This document shows, piece after piece, positions 22,136 through 30,732 of a DNA stretch of 34,144 nt; the stretch's first letter is position 1; each line of letters opens with the position of its first letter. The DNA comes from Planctomycetales bacterium 71-10. Its GTDB lineage: Bacteria; Planctomycetota; Planctomycetia; Isosphaerales; Isosphaeraceae. Below the pieces are notes generated by a model, which was given only the letters and a program-made list of their open reading frames with translations, did not search any database and had not been told where the DNA came from. A program made the translations under genes and the position numbers. The stretch covers positions 1-34,144 of the forward strand of contig MKTT01000152.1 of NCBI GenBank assembly GCA_001898385.1, given 5' to 3'.

Positions 22136-24298
22136 TCAATACTTCGGCACGAACTGGTTCCGCTCGCCGTACTTGGGGCTGTGCTCCCACTGGTTGAGGA
22201 CGACGCTGAAGCCGCGGGCGAGCGTGCTCTTGGCGAGGTCGGACCAGGGGGTGTCGGGGTATTCGGCGACGACGTCGTTGAGCAGGCGCCGGGCCTCGGC
22301 GTACTTCTTGGCGGTCTCGGGCTCCGGGGCCAGCGGCTTGCCGGCGTGGTCGACGACGAAGGTGATGGAGACGTCGGCGGTCGGCTGCTTGGTGGGCGGC
22401 TGCGGCTTCTTCGCCAGCGACTCCATCAGGGCGCGATACTCGTACGACTTGACCTGGAAGGCGACCGTCTGGGCGAGCATCAGGTCGTAGTGGGCCCGCC
22501 AGCGCCGCTCGGGCTCGCGCTCGCGGTGCTTCTTCAGCGACTCCAGCCGCTTCTGGATCTCCAGCAGGGCGGTGAGGCGGGCCGACGCGATCGGGATCTG
22601 CTCCAGGGCGGCCTCGCGCAGCGCCTGGGGCTCGATGGGGAAGTCGCGGCGGTAGGAGACGTCCCTGGTCTCCGTCACCAGGGCGTACAGGCTGCGTCGG
22701 AGGTCGGACTCGGCCCGGCGTTCGGCGTAGGCGGCGCGCGAGACGTACTCGGGCATGTACTCCTTGAGGGTCTCGATCGTGTACGTCTTCTCGCGCTGGC
22801 TGATCCGCATGAACTCCTCGGAGGGGAGGAGGAAGTAGATCCCGCCCGACTCCTTGGCCAGCCGCGCCAGCTCCCACGGGCCGAAGCCGGAAGGCTGCTC
22901 GTCCCAGCGGCCGTAGAGGCCGTCCCACTGGAAGCACTCCACGTCCGCGGTCTCGGGGCCGCGGCGGATGACCGGGTGGTAGACGTCCTTCGTGACCGGG
23001 TCGACGTAGCGGTGGTGGGCGAACGGGTAGCCGAAGATCGCCTGCCGGCCGATGACGTACAGGGCCGTCTTCGTCTTCTTCAGCACCTCCAGCGCCTCCT
23101 CGACGCGGTCGCCGTCGTCGCCGGACTCGTCGGTCACCAGGACGAGGAGGAGCCGGCGGTCCTTGCCCGCCAGGCCGGAGTAGGCGGCGACGGCCTCGCG
23201 GATCGCCTGCATGGTGCTCTCCTCGCCGGTGGCGTCCACCTTGAGGCGCTTGATGGCCCGGCGGACCTCCTCGACGTCGGGCGTCGGCTTCTCCAGGACC
23301 ACGTCCATCCCCTTGCCGAAGCCGACGATCGCGTGGTTCAGGGCCGCGGACGCCTTCTTCTCCTGCGGGACGAACCGGGACAGCTCGGAGGAGACGCGGT
23401 CGAACTTCTCGACGATGGCGCGCTGGTCGTCGCGCATGCTGGCCGACTCGTCGAACAGCCAGACGACCGTGACCTTGTGGTCGTCGAGGTGGCGGAGGAT
23501 CTCGCGGGTGAGCTGGTTGAGCGCGTCGCCGATCTCCGGGACGCCGAACGTGGGGTCGCCGCCGACCCGCCCGGAGAGCGAGACGTCGGTCCCGAGCGCG
23601 GCGGGGACGCCGGCGAAGTTGGAGATGTTGCGGCCCTTGAGCCCCTCGACGGCCAGGAACCGGCCCTCGGCCCCGCCCCGGGCCGCCGTCGGCCGGACGT
23701 TGGGCGTGGCCGAGGGCGCCGCACCGCCGGCCATGACCACGCTGCCGATGTCGGGCCGCTCGTCCGCGGCCACGGCCGAGGCCTCGGGCGGGGCGACGTC
23801 GTACGTCTCCTCCAGGCGCTGGGCGCGGTCGTCCAGCGGGTCGTCCAGGATCGGCGTCTCCTCGACGGCGCGGTCGGCCCCCCCGAGGGCCGAGTCGAAG
23901 TTGACGGGCTGAGCCTCCGGGGCCGAGGTGGTGATCGAGGCCGCCAGGGCCGAGAAGATCGCCAGGTGGACCAGCAGCGAGACGCTCCACGCCGGCAGGA
24001 CGTGCTTGAGCCGGATCCGCCTCCGGCGCCTCGGCTGGAGCTTCCGCACCCGGGGCTCGGCCGCCGCGGGGGGCGCGGCCGGGGCGCTCGCCGGGGGGGG
24101 GGCGGCCGGCGCGGGCTCCTCGACGACCAGGGTCTTCTGGGCGTCGGGCGGCGGGGGCGCGGCCGGGGCGAGGTCGCCCTCGCCGGCGAGGGCGATCAGG
24201 TCGTCCGACGAGGGTGCCGAGAAGCGAGTGTCCATGGCGAGCGGGCCCCCCAGCCTGGCGCGTCCGGCCGACGACCGCGTCGCCGCCGTTCCTGACAT
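22136..24298 (-). CDS. VWA-domain protein with TonB-like membrane anchor (second of pair)
   Basis: The ATG at 24298 gives 720 residues; starts at 24337 (GTG) or 24235 (ATG) are possible because no clear ribosome site decides. The N-terminal 95 residues are Ala/Pro-rich and end in a polybasic stretch, followed by one membrane helix (WSVSLLVHLAIFSALAASI). Ser107 and His111 in this helix match the S-x3-H motif of TonB anchors. After an acidic linker, the von Willebrand A domain begins at about 275: VVWLFDESASM is an intact DxSxS metal site (Asp283), and LLLVLVTDESGDDGD supplies the later Asp. A long C-terminal region follows (RWRAHYDLMLAQTVAFQVKSYEY, YPDTPWSDLAKSTLARG). It is paralogous to the upstream gene 24350-26260, and its start lies 52 bases after that stop. 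Confidence 0.85.
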   Translation of the reverse strand: MSGTAATRSSAGRARLGGPLAMDTRFSAPSSDDLIALAGEGDLAPAAPPPPDAQKTLVVEEPAPAAPPPASAPAAPPAAAEPRVRKLQPRRRRRIRLKHVLPAWSVSLLVHLAIFSALAASITTSAPEAQPVNFDSALGGADRAVEETPILDDPLDDRAQRLEETYDVAPPEASAVAADERPDIGSVVMAGGAAPSATPNVRPTAARGGAEGRFLAVEGLKGRNISNFAGVPAALGTDVSLSGRVGGDPTFGVPEIGDALNQLTREILRHLDDHKVTVVWLFDESASMRDDQRAIVEKFDRVSSELSRFVPQEKKASAALNHAIVGFGKGMDVVLEKPTPDVEEVRRAIKRLKVDATGEESTMQAIREAVAAYSGLAGKDRRLLLVLVTDESGDDGDRVEEALEVLKKTKTALYVIGRQAIFGYPFAHHRYVDPVTKDVYHPVIRRGPETADVECFQWDGLYGRWDEQPSGFGPWELARLAKESGGIYFLLPSEEFMRISQREKTYTIETLKEYMPEYVSRAAYAERRAESDLRRSLYALVTETRDVSYRRDFPIEPQALREAALEQIPIASARLTALLEIQKRLESLKKHREREPERRWRAHYDLMLAQTVAFQVKSYEYRALMESLAKKPQPPTKQPTADVSITFVVDHAGKPLAPEPETAKKYAEARRLLNDVVAEYPDTPWSDLAKSTLARGFSVVLNQWEHSPKYGERNQFVPKY

Positions 24299-24349
24299 GA
24301 TCTTACTATTGTGCGCCGAGGCCGCGGGCGGAACCACCCGCGACCCGGA

Positions 24350-26260
24350 TCAGAGCTTCGGCGGCTCGGGAGGCTTCGCGTCCTCGGCCCTCTTCATCTT
24401 GCGACGGGGGGCGTCCGGCGCGTCCCCGGCGGGCCTGGGCGGGGGGACGTGGGCCTCGACCCACTTGAAGCCCAGGGGGTTCTGAAGCTCGCGCTCGGCC
24501 AGCAAGGCCCAGGGGGTCGCGGGGTGCTCGTCCACGACCTTCTTGAGCAGCGCCTCGGCCTCCCTGGCGGCGGCGGCGGCCTTCTCGCTGTAGCGGATCT
24601 CCCGGTCCGGGACCAGCCGCCAGGCGTTCGACTTCGGATCCTGGAACCGCGGCGGATCCTTCACGAGCCGGGCGCAGGCGAAGTTGTACTCGTAGCAGCG
24701 GACCTTCATCGCCAGCAGCCGGCCGCGGATCAGGTCGTAGTGCGCCTGCCAGCGCCGCGAGGTCTCGCGGTCGCGCCGCTTGGCCACGGCCGAGATCGGC
24801 TCCAGCGCCTCGTCCACGGTGTACGCGGTGCGCTCGGCGATCACCTGGTTGTCCTGGAGGACGTCCTTGAAGTTGGGCGAGTCCATCGACGGGAACTGGA
24901 GCGTGGGCATCCCCGGCAGGTTCTGCTGGGTGATGAGCGAGGCGTTGACCACGGCCTGGCGGAGCGGGTCGCGCTGGATGCTCCCCTCGTACTCCCGCCT
25001 CGGCGCCCAGTCGGGCCGGTACTCCTTCATCCGCGAGGCGTCGAACCCCATCTTGGCGCCGTCGAGCCGCGCGACGAAGTAGATGCCGCCGGTGGCGCTG
25101 GCCAGCCGGCTGAGGGCGTAGGGGCCGAACCCGGATTCGATCTCGTCGTACTGCGGGCCGCCGTACCAGAACGGCAGGCGGATCTGCTCGATCATGGCGC
25201 TCTCGGGGCCGGCGTCCACCTTGATCCCGCGGTGGAGATACTTGGTCCCCTCGTCGTAGTAGTCCATGAACCGCTCGGCGCGGCCGAAGAGGGCCTGCGA
25301 GCCCAGAACATAGATCGGGACCTCGCGCTGGCGGGCCAGGGCGATCGTGGACTCCAGCCGCTCCTGGTCGCTCCCCACCTCGTCGGTGACGACGATGACC
25401 ATCAGGTTGTAGGCGTGGTCGCCGTCCTTGAACTTGCCCAGCTTCTCGACCAGCTCCGCGACGGTGCCGAAGGTGGCCTCGTCGCCGGAGGTGTCGGGGG
25501 GGATGGAGGCGATGGCCGAGCGGATCGCGGCGACGTCGCCGGTCGGCTTGGGGGTCATCACCTTGCGGTACCGGCCGTAGCCGACGACCGTGGTGAGCAG
25601 GCCGCCGTCGGCCGCCAGCTTGTCGCGGTCGAGCTGGCCGATGTGCGTGTAGATCGTTTCGATATGCTCGGCCAGCCGCTTGCGCTCGGCGGCCAGGCTG
25701 AGCGAGGCGTCGAACGCCCAGGCGACCAGGGTCCGGCCCCGCTCCAGGCGGCGGACGATCTCCACGGCCACGCGGTCGACGGCCCCCTCCACCCCCTCCA
25801 CGTGCTCGGCCCCGTTCCCCTCGATGGCGAACGTCTGGCCCAGCGTCGTCGCCGTGGGGGCGATCACGTCGACCATCCTCTGGACGTCGCGGCGGCCGAA
25901 GTCCGTCGCCGCGAACGAGTCGTCCGACGCCGCGGCCACGGCGGCCGAGGGCGCGCCGGGGGTGTTGGTCGTCGCCAGCACCGGCGCGAACGACCCGGAC
26001 GCCTCCATCACCGGCTCGTCGTCGTCCTGGTCCAGGTCCTGGAGCGTGGAATCGCTCGTCAGCGGCTCCAGCTCGCGCGGGCCGGACTCGGCCACCTCGG
26101 ACGAGAACTCAGTCTGCGCCGCCTCGTGGGCCTGCACGCCCGCGAACGCCAGGCCGACCAGGAGCATCGCGTGGATCGACAGGCTGATGAGCCCCGCCGT
26201 CAGCGACGTCGCCGGCGCGCCGGACCGGGCCACCATGATGTCCCCGAGCTTGTCGAGCAT
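24350..26260 (-). CDS. VWA-domain protein with TonB-like membrane anchor (first of pair)
   Basis: The protein has 636 residues; the ATG at 26260 has GGAG upstream. A single N-terminal helix, LTAGLISLSIHAMLLVGLAFAG, carries Ser26 and His30 in the S-x3-H spacing of TonB. A linker rich in acidic residues, Ala and Ser follows. The VWA domain has VAWAFDASLSL (DxSxS at Asp184) and LMVIVVTDEVGSDQER. The C-terminal part shares blocks with the downstream paralogue: SGFGPYALSRLASATGGIYFVAR, RRWQAHYDLIRGRLLAMKVRCYEY and HPATPWALLAERELQNPLG. The bulk is expected on the far side of the inner membrane. VWA domains bind protein partners through a metal ion. The tail is charged and Pro-rich. The substrate and partners are unknown. 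Confidence 0.87.
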   Translation of the reverse strand: MLDKLGDIMVARSGAPATSLTAGLISLSIHAMLLVGLAFAGVQAHEAAQTEFSSEVAESGPRELEPLTSDSTLQDLDQDDDEPVMEASGSFAPVLATTNTPGAPSAAVAAASDDSFAATDFGRRDVQRMVDVIAPTATTLGQTFAIEGNGAEHVEGVEGAVDRVAVEIVRRLERGRTLVAWAFDASLSLAAERKRLAEHIETIYTHIGQLDRDKLAADGGLLTTVVGYGRYRKVMTPKPTGDVAAIRSAIASIPPDTSGDEATFGTVAELVEKLGKFKDGDHAYNLMVIVVTDEVGSDQERLESTIALARQREVPIYVLGSQALFGRAERFMDYYDEGTKYLHRGIKVDAGPESAMIEQIRLPFWYGGPQYDEIESGFGPYALSRLASATGGIYFVARLDGAKMGFDASRMKEYRPDWAPRREYEGSIQRDPLRQAVVNASLITQQNLPGMPTLQFPSMDSPNFKDVLQDNQVIAERTAYTVDEALEPISAVAKRRDRETSRRWQAHYDLIRGRLLAMKVRCYEYNFACARLVKDPPRFQDPKSNAWRLVPDREIRYSEKAAAAAREAEALLKKVVDEHPATPWALLAERELQNPLGFKWVEAHVPPPRPAGDAPDAPRRKMKRAEDAKPPEPPKL

Positions 26261-26280
26261 GCCCGATCACTCCGCGAGCT

Positions 26281-26547
26281 TCACAACCGCCCCGATAGGG
26301 GCACGATCAGCCACGACAGATTCAATGCCACCGCGACGAGGTCCGCCGGACGCTTCGAACGGACGGCCAGGTAGATCGAAGGCCCCAGGCAGGCGGTCAT
26401 CCCCAGCACGGCGAGGCACAAGAAATTGACGACCGTCCCCATCCCGGCGCAACCACCCTGCGCCCGGCCCGCCGGCAGGATGAAGAAAACCCCCGCGACC
26501 CACGCCCCGATCGGGACGCCGAACACGACGAATCGCAGGATTTCCAT
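26281..26547 (-). CDS. Small integral membrane protein
   Basis: The ATG at 26547 gives 88 residues; the frame continues upstream, but that extension is not hydrophobic and looks non-coding. Three hydrophobic segments are visible: LRFVVFGVPIGAWVAGVFFILPAG, VVNFLCLAVLGMTACLGPSIYLAV and LVAVALNLSWLIVPLSG. The stop is 20 bases before the first VWA gene on the same strand, so it may be the first gene of that operon. No family is recognised. Confidence 0.6.
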   Translation of the reverse strand: MEILRFVVFGVPIGAWVAGVFFILPAGRAQGGCAGMGTVVNFLCLAVLGMTACLGPSIYLAVRSKRPADLVAVALNLSWLIVPLSGRL

Positions 26548-26869
26548 GGCCCGAACCCGGCCCTGGGGTACGAAGGCCGGCCCCCTATGAATTCTACGAC
26601 GGAGCCGGCCGATCGGCTCGCGCGGGCCCGGCGACTTCGTCGCGGCGCAGGGGTCCGCCATACAAGGATTCGGCCGCGAGCGGGATTCGTGACGCGGGTT
26701 CGGGGGACGCCCCGCCCCGACCTGCATCATCTCTCCCAATCATAACGCGGCCCGACGCCGAAGCAATGCGGGGGCCGGCCCCGCCGGCGGGGTTCGTTGC
26801 CGCGCCGCAACTCCGGCGGGTAGATTACCATCGTAAGCCCCGATCCGCCCGACCCTCGCGAGGCCGACG
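26548..26869. other. Divergent intergenic region upstream of the kinase fusion
   Basis: These 322 bases separate the VWA operon from the kinase fusion gene. I see no gene. A short AT-richer patch (CCCAATCATAACG) lies around 26735, and a candidate promoter for the kinase gene is listed separately. Confidence 0.45.
26797..26826 (+). promoter_or_regulatory. Candidate promoter of the kinase fusion gene
   Basis: TTGCCG and TAGATT are spaced by 18 bases, 44 bases before the ATG. The -35 equals the one proposed for guaB. It was found by eye and is weakly supported. Confidence 0.25.
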
Positions 26870-28471
26870 ATGCCCGAAGACCCGTTCCTCCAGGCCCCGA
26901 ACGTGGGACGCTGCCGGCTGATCTCCCGGGTCGGCGAGGGGGGGATGGGGGTCGTCTATCGCGGCTGGCACGAGGACCTGGACCTGGCCGTCGCGGTGAA
27001 GTTCCTCAACCCCGACCAGGTGGCGAAGGGCCGCGGCGCCGACCGCTTCCTGCGCGAGGCCCGCCTGGCGGCGCGGCTGAACCACCCCGGGATCGTCCGG
27101 GTGTTCGACTGCGGCGAGTCCGACGGCCGCTACTACATCGTCATGGAGTTCGTCGACGGCCAGAGCCTGGAGGCCCACATCGCCGAGCGCCAGGCGATGG
27201 GGGTGGACCGCTCGCTCCAGGTCGCCGAGCAGGTCGCGACCGCGCTGGGGGAGGCGTGGGCGCAGGTGGGGGTGATCCACCGCGACGTGAAGCCGGCGAA
27301 CATCCTGCTGACCTCCGCCGGCCAGGTGAAGCTGGCCGACCTGGGCCTGGCGAAGGTCGCCGCCGGCTCGGGGTCGGGGTCGGAGGCCGACACGGACGCC
27401 GACGCCGGCTCGACGATGGCCTACTCCGCCCGCACCGAGGCCGGCACGTCGCTGGGGACGCCCGCGTACATGCCGCCGGAGCAGTTCCTGGACGCCTCCG
27501 CGGTCGACCTCCGGGCCGACGTCTACTCGCTGGGCGCCACGCTCTACCACATGCTGGCCGGCCGGCCGCCGTTCCGGGCGGACTCGGTCTTCGGCCTGCT
27601 GCGGCTCATCGAGCGCGAGGACCCGCCCCCGCTCCCCGAGCACGTCCCGCTGGCCGTCGAGCAGCTCGTGGCGAAGATGATGGCCAAGAAGCCGGCCGAC
27701 CGCCACCAGGCCCACGCCGAACTGATCGAGGAGCTGCGCGCCGTGCAGCGCCCGGAGGGCGAGGCGTCGCCGGCCTCGATGCTGCGGTCGTCGTCGCGGA
27801 CCTCCATCACCACGTCGGGGATCATCCCAGCGGCGCGGACGGCGGGCCGGGCGGTCCATTCGGCGACGCCCAAGGAGAACCGCGTCCTGCTGGTGGTGGA
27901 CGTCCAGAACGACTTCTGCCCCGGCGGCGCGCTGGCGGTCCCCGGCGGCGACGAACTGCCGAAGGTCATCAACAAGCTCTCCCGGCGCTTCTCGCACGTC
28001 ATCCTGACGCAGGACTGGCACCCGGAGGACCACCTCTCGTTCGCCTCGTCGCACCCGGGCGAGAAGCCGTTCGGGACGATCGAGCTCCCCTACGGCCCCC
28101 AGATCCTCTGGCCCGACCACTGCGTCCAGGACGAGCCCGGCTCGGAGTTCCACCCGGACCTGGAGGTCCGCAACTGCGAGCTGATCATCCGCAAGGGCTA
28201 CCTCCGCGAGATCGACAGCTATTCCGCCTTCTTCGAAAACGACCGCTCCACCCCCACCGGCCTCGCCGGCTACCTCCGCGAGCGCGGGCTGAACCGGCTG
28301 TTCCTCGTCGGCCTGGCCACCGATTTCTGCGTCGCCTACTCGGCCCTCGACGCCCGCCGCCTCGGCTTCGAAGTCACCGTCATCGAGTCCGCCTGCCGCG
28401 GCATCGACCTGGACGGCTCGCTCGAAGCCGCGTGGAAGCAGATGGAGGAGGCGGGGGTCGTGAGGGCGTGA
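26870..28471 (+). CDS. Fusion of a Ser/Thr protein kinase with a nicotinamidase (PncA-type) domain
   Basis: The protein has 533 residues. Residues 13-275 are a Hanks-type kinase with all core motifs: glycine loop GEGGMG (22-27), VAVKFL with Lys44, HRDVKPANILL with catalytic Asp139, DLG with Asp157, and PPE with Glu204. The activation segment is long and Gly/Ser/Asp-rich. A flexible Ser/Thr-rich linker spans about 280-335. Residues 338-533 are a complete nicotinamidase: VVDVQNDFCPGG with Asp344, TQDWHPEDH with metal ligands Asp382 and His384, WPDHCVQ with His417, Lys442 in IRKGYLREIDSYSAF, and Cys487 in LATDFCVAYSALD. Asp344, Lys442 and Cys487 form the expected triad. PncA converts nicotinamide to nicotinate for NAD salvage. 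No membrane helix is present, so it is cytoplasmic. The frame is continuous, with no sign of a frameshift artefact. Confidence 0.92.
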   Translation: MPEDPFLQAPNVGRCRLISRVGEGGMGVVYRGWHEDLDLAVAVKFLNPDQVAKGRGADRFLREARLAARLNHPGIVRVFDCGESDGRYYIVMEFVDGQSLEAHIAERQAMGVDRSLQVAEQVATALGEAWAQVGVIHRDVKPANILLTSAGQVKLADLGLAKVAAGSGSGSEADTDADAGSTMAYSARTEAGTSLGTPAYMPPEQFLDASAVDLRADVYSLGATLYHMLAGRPPFRADSVFGLLRLIEREDPPPLPEHVPLAVEQLVAKMMAKKPADRHQAHAELIEELRAVQRPEGEASPASMLRSSSRTSITTSGIIPAARTAGRAVHSATPKENRVLLVVDVQNDFCPGGALAVPGGDELPKVINKLSRRFSHVILTQDWHPEDHLSFASSHPGEKPFGTIELPYGPQILWPDHCVQDEPGSEFHPDLEVRNCELIIRKGYLREIDSYSAFFENDRSTPTGLAGYLRERGLNRLFLVGLATDFCVAYSALDARRLGFEVTVIESACRGIDLDGSLEAAWKQMEEAGVVRA

Positions 28472-28591
28472 AAGCTCGAATGTCGCCAAGCGCCGACCGC
28501 GCCGGAGAACCCGCCTTGTCATCCGCCCGGATGGCCGTTAGAAGCGGCGTGTCGCCGGCGATAGATCACTCAAGCCCTGGGGCGAAGCCCG

Positions 28592-28978
28592 ATGACGACC
28601 GAACCGATCCCGAAATGGCAGCGCACGACCGGCTGGATCCTCTCCGGCCTCCTCGCGGTCCCATTCCTGCCCAGCGCCTACTTCAAGATCGCGCAGCCGC
28701 CGTGGTTCCTCGAAGATTGGACCAAGAACTACCCGGCCGCGTCGGCGCGGCCGATCGGGGTGATCGAACTGGCGATCTTCGTCCTCTACCTCGTCCCGAA
28801 GACCCGCTACGTCGGCGGCCTCCTCATGCTCGCCTACCTGGGCGGCGCCGTGGCGACCCACGTCCACGCCAATGACGGGAACTTCTTCATCCCGGTCATC
28901 GTCGGCGTCGTCGCGTGGCTCGGGCTGTACCTCCGCGATCGCAAGCTCCGAGCCCTCGTCCCGCTCGCCGTCGATTGA
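28592..28978 (+). CDS. DoxX-like small membrane protein
   Basis: The protein has 128 residues and four hydrophobic helices: GWILSGLLAVPFLPSAYFKI, PIGVIELAIFVLYLV, YVGGLLMLAYLGGAVATHVH and FIPVIVGVVAWLGLYL. The pattern of a short leading helix with FLPSAYFKI, GVIELAI and GAVATHVHAND is typical of the DoxX-like family. The function of the family is largely undefined; some members associate with quinone or redox stress systems. It lies 120 bases after the kinase fusion and may have its own promoter. Confidence 0.85.
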   Translation: MTTEPIPKWQRTTGWILSGLLAVPFLPSAYFKIAQPPWFLEDWTKNYPAASARPIGVIELAIFVLYLVPKTRYVGGLLMLAYLGGAVATHVHANDGNFFIPVIVGVVAWLGLYLRDRKLRALVPLAVD

Positions 28979-29159
28979 GCCCCCCGTGGCCGGGCCGGTG
29001 CGGAGGCGCGACCGCCGCGACTTCGACCCCTTGCCTCCCCGCGCGGGCTGATTTCGCCGTTCCATCACCTCCTCGGATTCTGCAATGACTATCAGGGGTT
29101 CATAAGCCCCCCCATGACGCATCGCTACGATATCCGGGGACGGGTCGTCCTCGTCCCAT

Positions 29160-29202
29160 TGAGAAAGGCGCCGTTCCTCATTCATGATGAGGGACGGCGC
29201 CT
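29160..29202 (-). terminator. Intrinsic terminator of the collagen-like gene
   Basis: AGGCGCCGT-T-CCTCAT pairs with ATGAGG-G-ACGGCGCCT (16 bp including one G-U pair) around a five-base loop. Read on the minus strand, the stem is followed by TTTCTC. It starts 34 bases after the collagen-like stop codon. Confidence 0.8.
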
Positions 29203-29235
29203 CTTGAGATCGTTCCGACTTCAGGGCGAGAGGGG

Positions 29236-30732
29236 TCAGGCGATGCTCAACCCGCCGCTCATGTAACCCGAGATGTTGTTGGCCAAGGCGATCCCGGCGG
29301 CCGAAGCCGTGTAGACCATGACCAGCCGGGTCTCCGCCGTCACCGGGATGGCCAGGCCGGTCGCGATGCCGTTGCTGATGGTCCCGGCCGCCAGAACGCC
29401 CGTGAGCGACGGCGTCAGGGTGACGATCGCACCCGGGATCGCCGTGAAGATGTTGTCGGGCGTCACCGACGCATAGAGTTGGGCCGTGATGGTCACGTCC
29501 GTGCCGAGGAGAGAGAGCGCCTCGGCCGTGCTGAAGAACGCCGAGATGGACGTGATCGTGCCGTCGCGCGGCATCGAGAAGGCTTCGTTGAGAAGGACCC
29601 CGGGCCCGCCGGTGAGGTCGATCACCGGCCCGACCACCGTAGTCGTCTGCGCCGAACTCCCGAAGCCGACGAGGACGCCAAGCCCCGTCAAGCCGCCGAC
29701 AATCGTGGTCATGGTCGCCGGCAGACCGGATGCGAACGGGATGATCGTGGCGGCGCCCACCCCGGTGGCGCCCGTCGCCCCGGTCGCCCCGGTATCGCCC
29801 GTCGCCCCCGTGGCACCCGTCGCCCCGGTCGCTCCCGTAGCCCCGGTGGCTCCCGTGTCTCCTGTAGCGCCCGTGGCCCCGGTGGCCCCGGTCGCCCCCG
29901 TGGTGCCGTTGTCACCCGTGGCCCCGGTCGCCCCGGTGGCGCCCGCGGCCCCGGTGGCGCCCGTCGCCCCGGTGGCGCCCGTCGCCCCGGTGGCGCCCGC
30001 GGCTCCGGTCGCTCCGGTGGCCCCGGTGGCCCCGTCAAGGCCCGCTTCGCCGGTGGCCCCGGTCGCCCCGGTGGCCCCGGTATCGCCGGTGGCCCCGGTC
30101 GCCCCCGTGGCGCCCGTATCGCCCGGGGCCCCGGTGGCACCCGTGGCTCCGGTCGCCCCCGTGACCATCGCGAGGGATTGAGCGAACGCCGAGTCCGCCC
30201 CGCGGATCACGGTGGTCGATCCGATGTTGACCCTCGGCCTCGCGGTCCTCGACTGCGTGATCACGAGGTTCTGGTTGTCCGTGAAGACGGAAGCCGGGAT
30301 GCCGCCCTGGGTCGTGGCCCCCAGGATGGCGGTGAAGCGGTTGCGGGAAACCTGGACGACCTGGGTCTCCTGGAAGAGGAGGGCGCCGGTGTCCTGGTTG
30401 TAGACCCTGAAGTCGACGTTGAAGGACTGGTTCCTGGGGCAGGCGATGTATCCGGAGTACTGGATCAGTCCGGCATTCGGAGATACGGCGAAAACGGTCG
30501 CCTGGCCGGCCCTGACCCCTAACCTCGCCTGGCCCGCGCCGGCCGCGATCCGGGCCGTCTGCTGGGCCGGCACGATACGCGCGGCGAGTTGGGGCGCGGC
30601 CTTCATCGTGTGAATGTGCGGAGTCGCCATCGCGGCCATCGGGATCGATTCATTGGCGCCGCTCAGGACGAGACGCCGTTCGAGAGCATCCTGGACCTGC
30701 GCCCGGTACTTGAGGCTCCGTCGCTTCTTCAT
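29236..30732 (-). CDS. Collagen-like protein with BclB-type C-terminal domain
   Basis: The protein has 498 residues; the ATG at 30732 follows GAGGGGG, and the longer frame upstream is not needed. The N-terminus is basic with LERRLVLS at residues 17-24, the LEPR-XLL-like motif also seen in two other genes here. Residues about 70-190 are a beta-rich domain (LIQYSGYIACPRNQSFNVDFRVYNQDTGALLF). Residues 192-326 are 45 uninterrupted Gly-X-Y triplets, mostly G-A-T. Residues 327-498 match, from memory, the C-terminal domain of Bacillus exosporium protein BclB: LTGLGVLVGFGSSA, AFSMPRDGTITSISAFFSTA, VTITAQLYASVTPDNIFT and GTISNGIATGLAIPVTAETRLVMVY. It is probably a trimeric surface filament with a globular tip. 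A strong terminator follows. Confidence 0.9.
   Translation of the reverse strand: MKKRRSLKYRAQVQDALERRLVLSGANESIPMAAMATPHIHTMKAAPQLAARIVPAQQTARIAAGAGQARLGVRAGQATVFAVSPNAGLIQYSGYIACPRNQSFNVDFRVYNQDTGALLFQETQVVQVSRNRFTAILGATTQGGIPASVFTDNQNLVITQSRTARPRVNIGSTTVIRGADSAFAQSLAMVTGATGATGATGAPGDTGATGATGATGDTGATGATGATGEAGLDGATGATGATGAAGATGATGATGATGATGAAGATGATGATGDNGTTGATGATGATGATGDTGATGATGATGATGATGATGDTGATGATGATGVGAATIIPFASGLPATMTTIVGGLTGLGVLVGFGSSAQTTTVVGPVIDLTGGPGVLLNEAFSMPRDGTITSISAFFSTAEALSLLGTDVTITAQLYASVTPDNIFTAIPGAIVTLTPSLTGVLAAGTISNGIATGLAIPVTAETRLVMVYTASAAGIALANNISGYMSGGLSIA
29755..30159 (-). repeat. Collagen Gly-X-Y tandem repeat, 45 triplets
   Basis: These 405 bases encode 45 consecutive Gly-X-Y triplets with no interruption. 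About 33 are Gly-Ala-Thr; exceptions include GAP, GDT, GEA, GLD, GAA, GDN and GTT. There is almost no proline, so stability would depend on Thr (possibly glycosylated), as in Bacillus collagens. The nucleotide repeat uses mixed Thr, Ala and Gly codons, which indicates age rather than very recent slippage. Confidence 0.92.

Noticed and set aside
22181..26374. Two plus-strand open frames of about 700 residues
   Set aside because: They are antisense to the VWA genes, whose VWA motifs are intact. The plus frames are Leu/Gly/Arg-rich repeats of anticodons with no domain.
29755..30159. Possible non-coding tandem repeat or CRISPR-like array
   Set aside because: The nine-base periodicity encodes uninterrupted Gly-X-Y in frame within a larger gene, so it is a collagen repeat.
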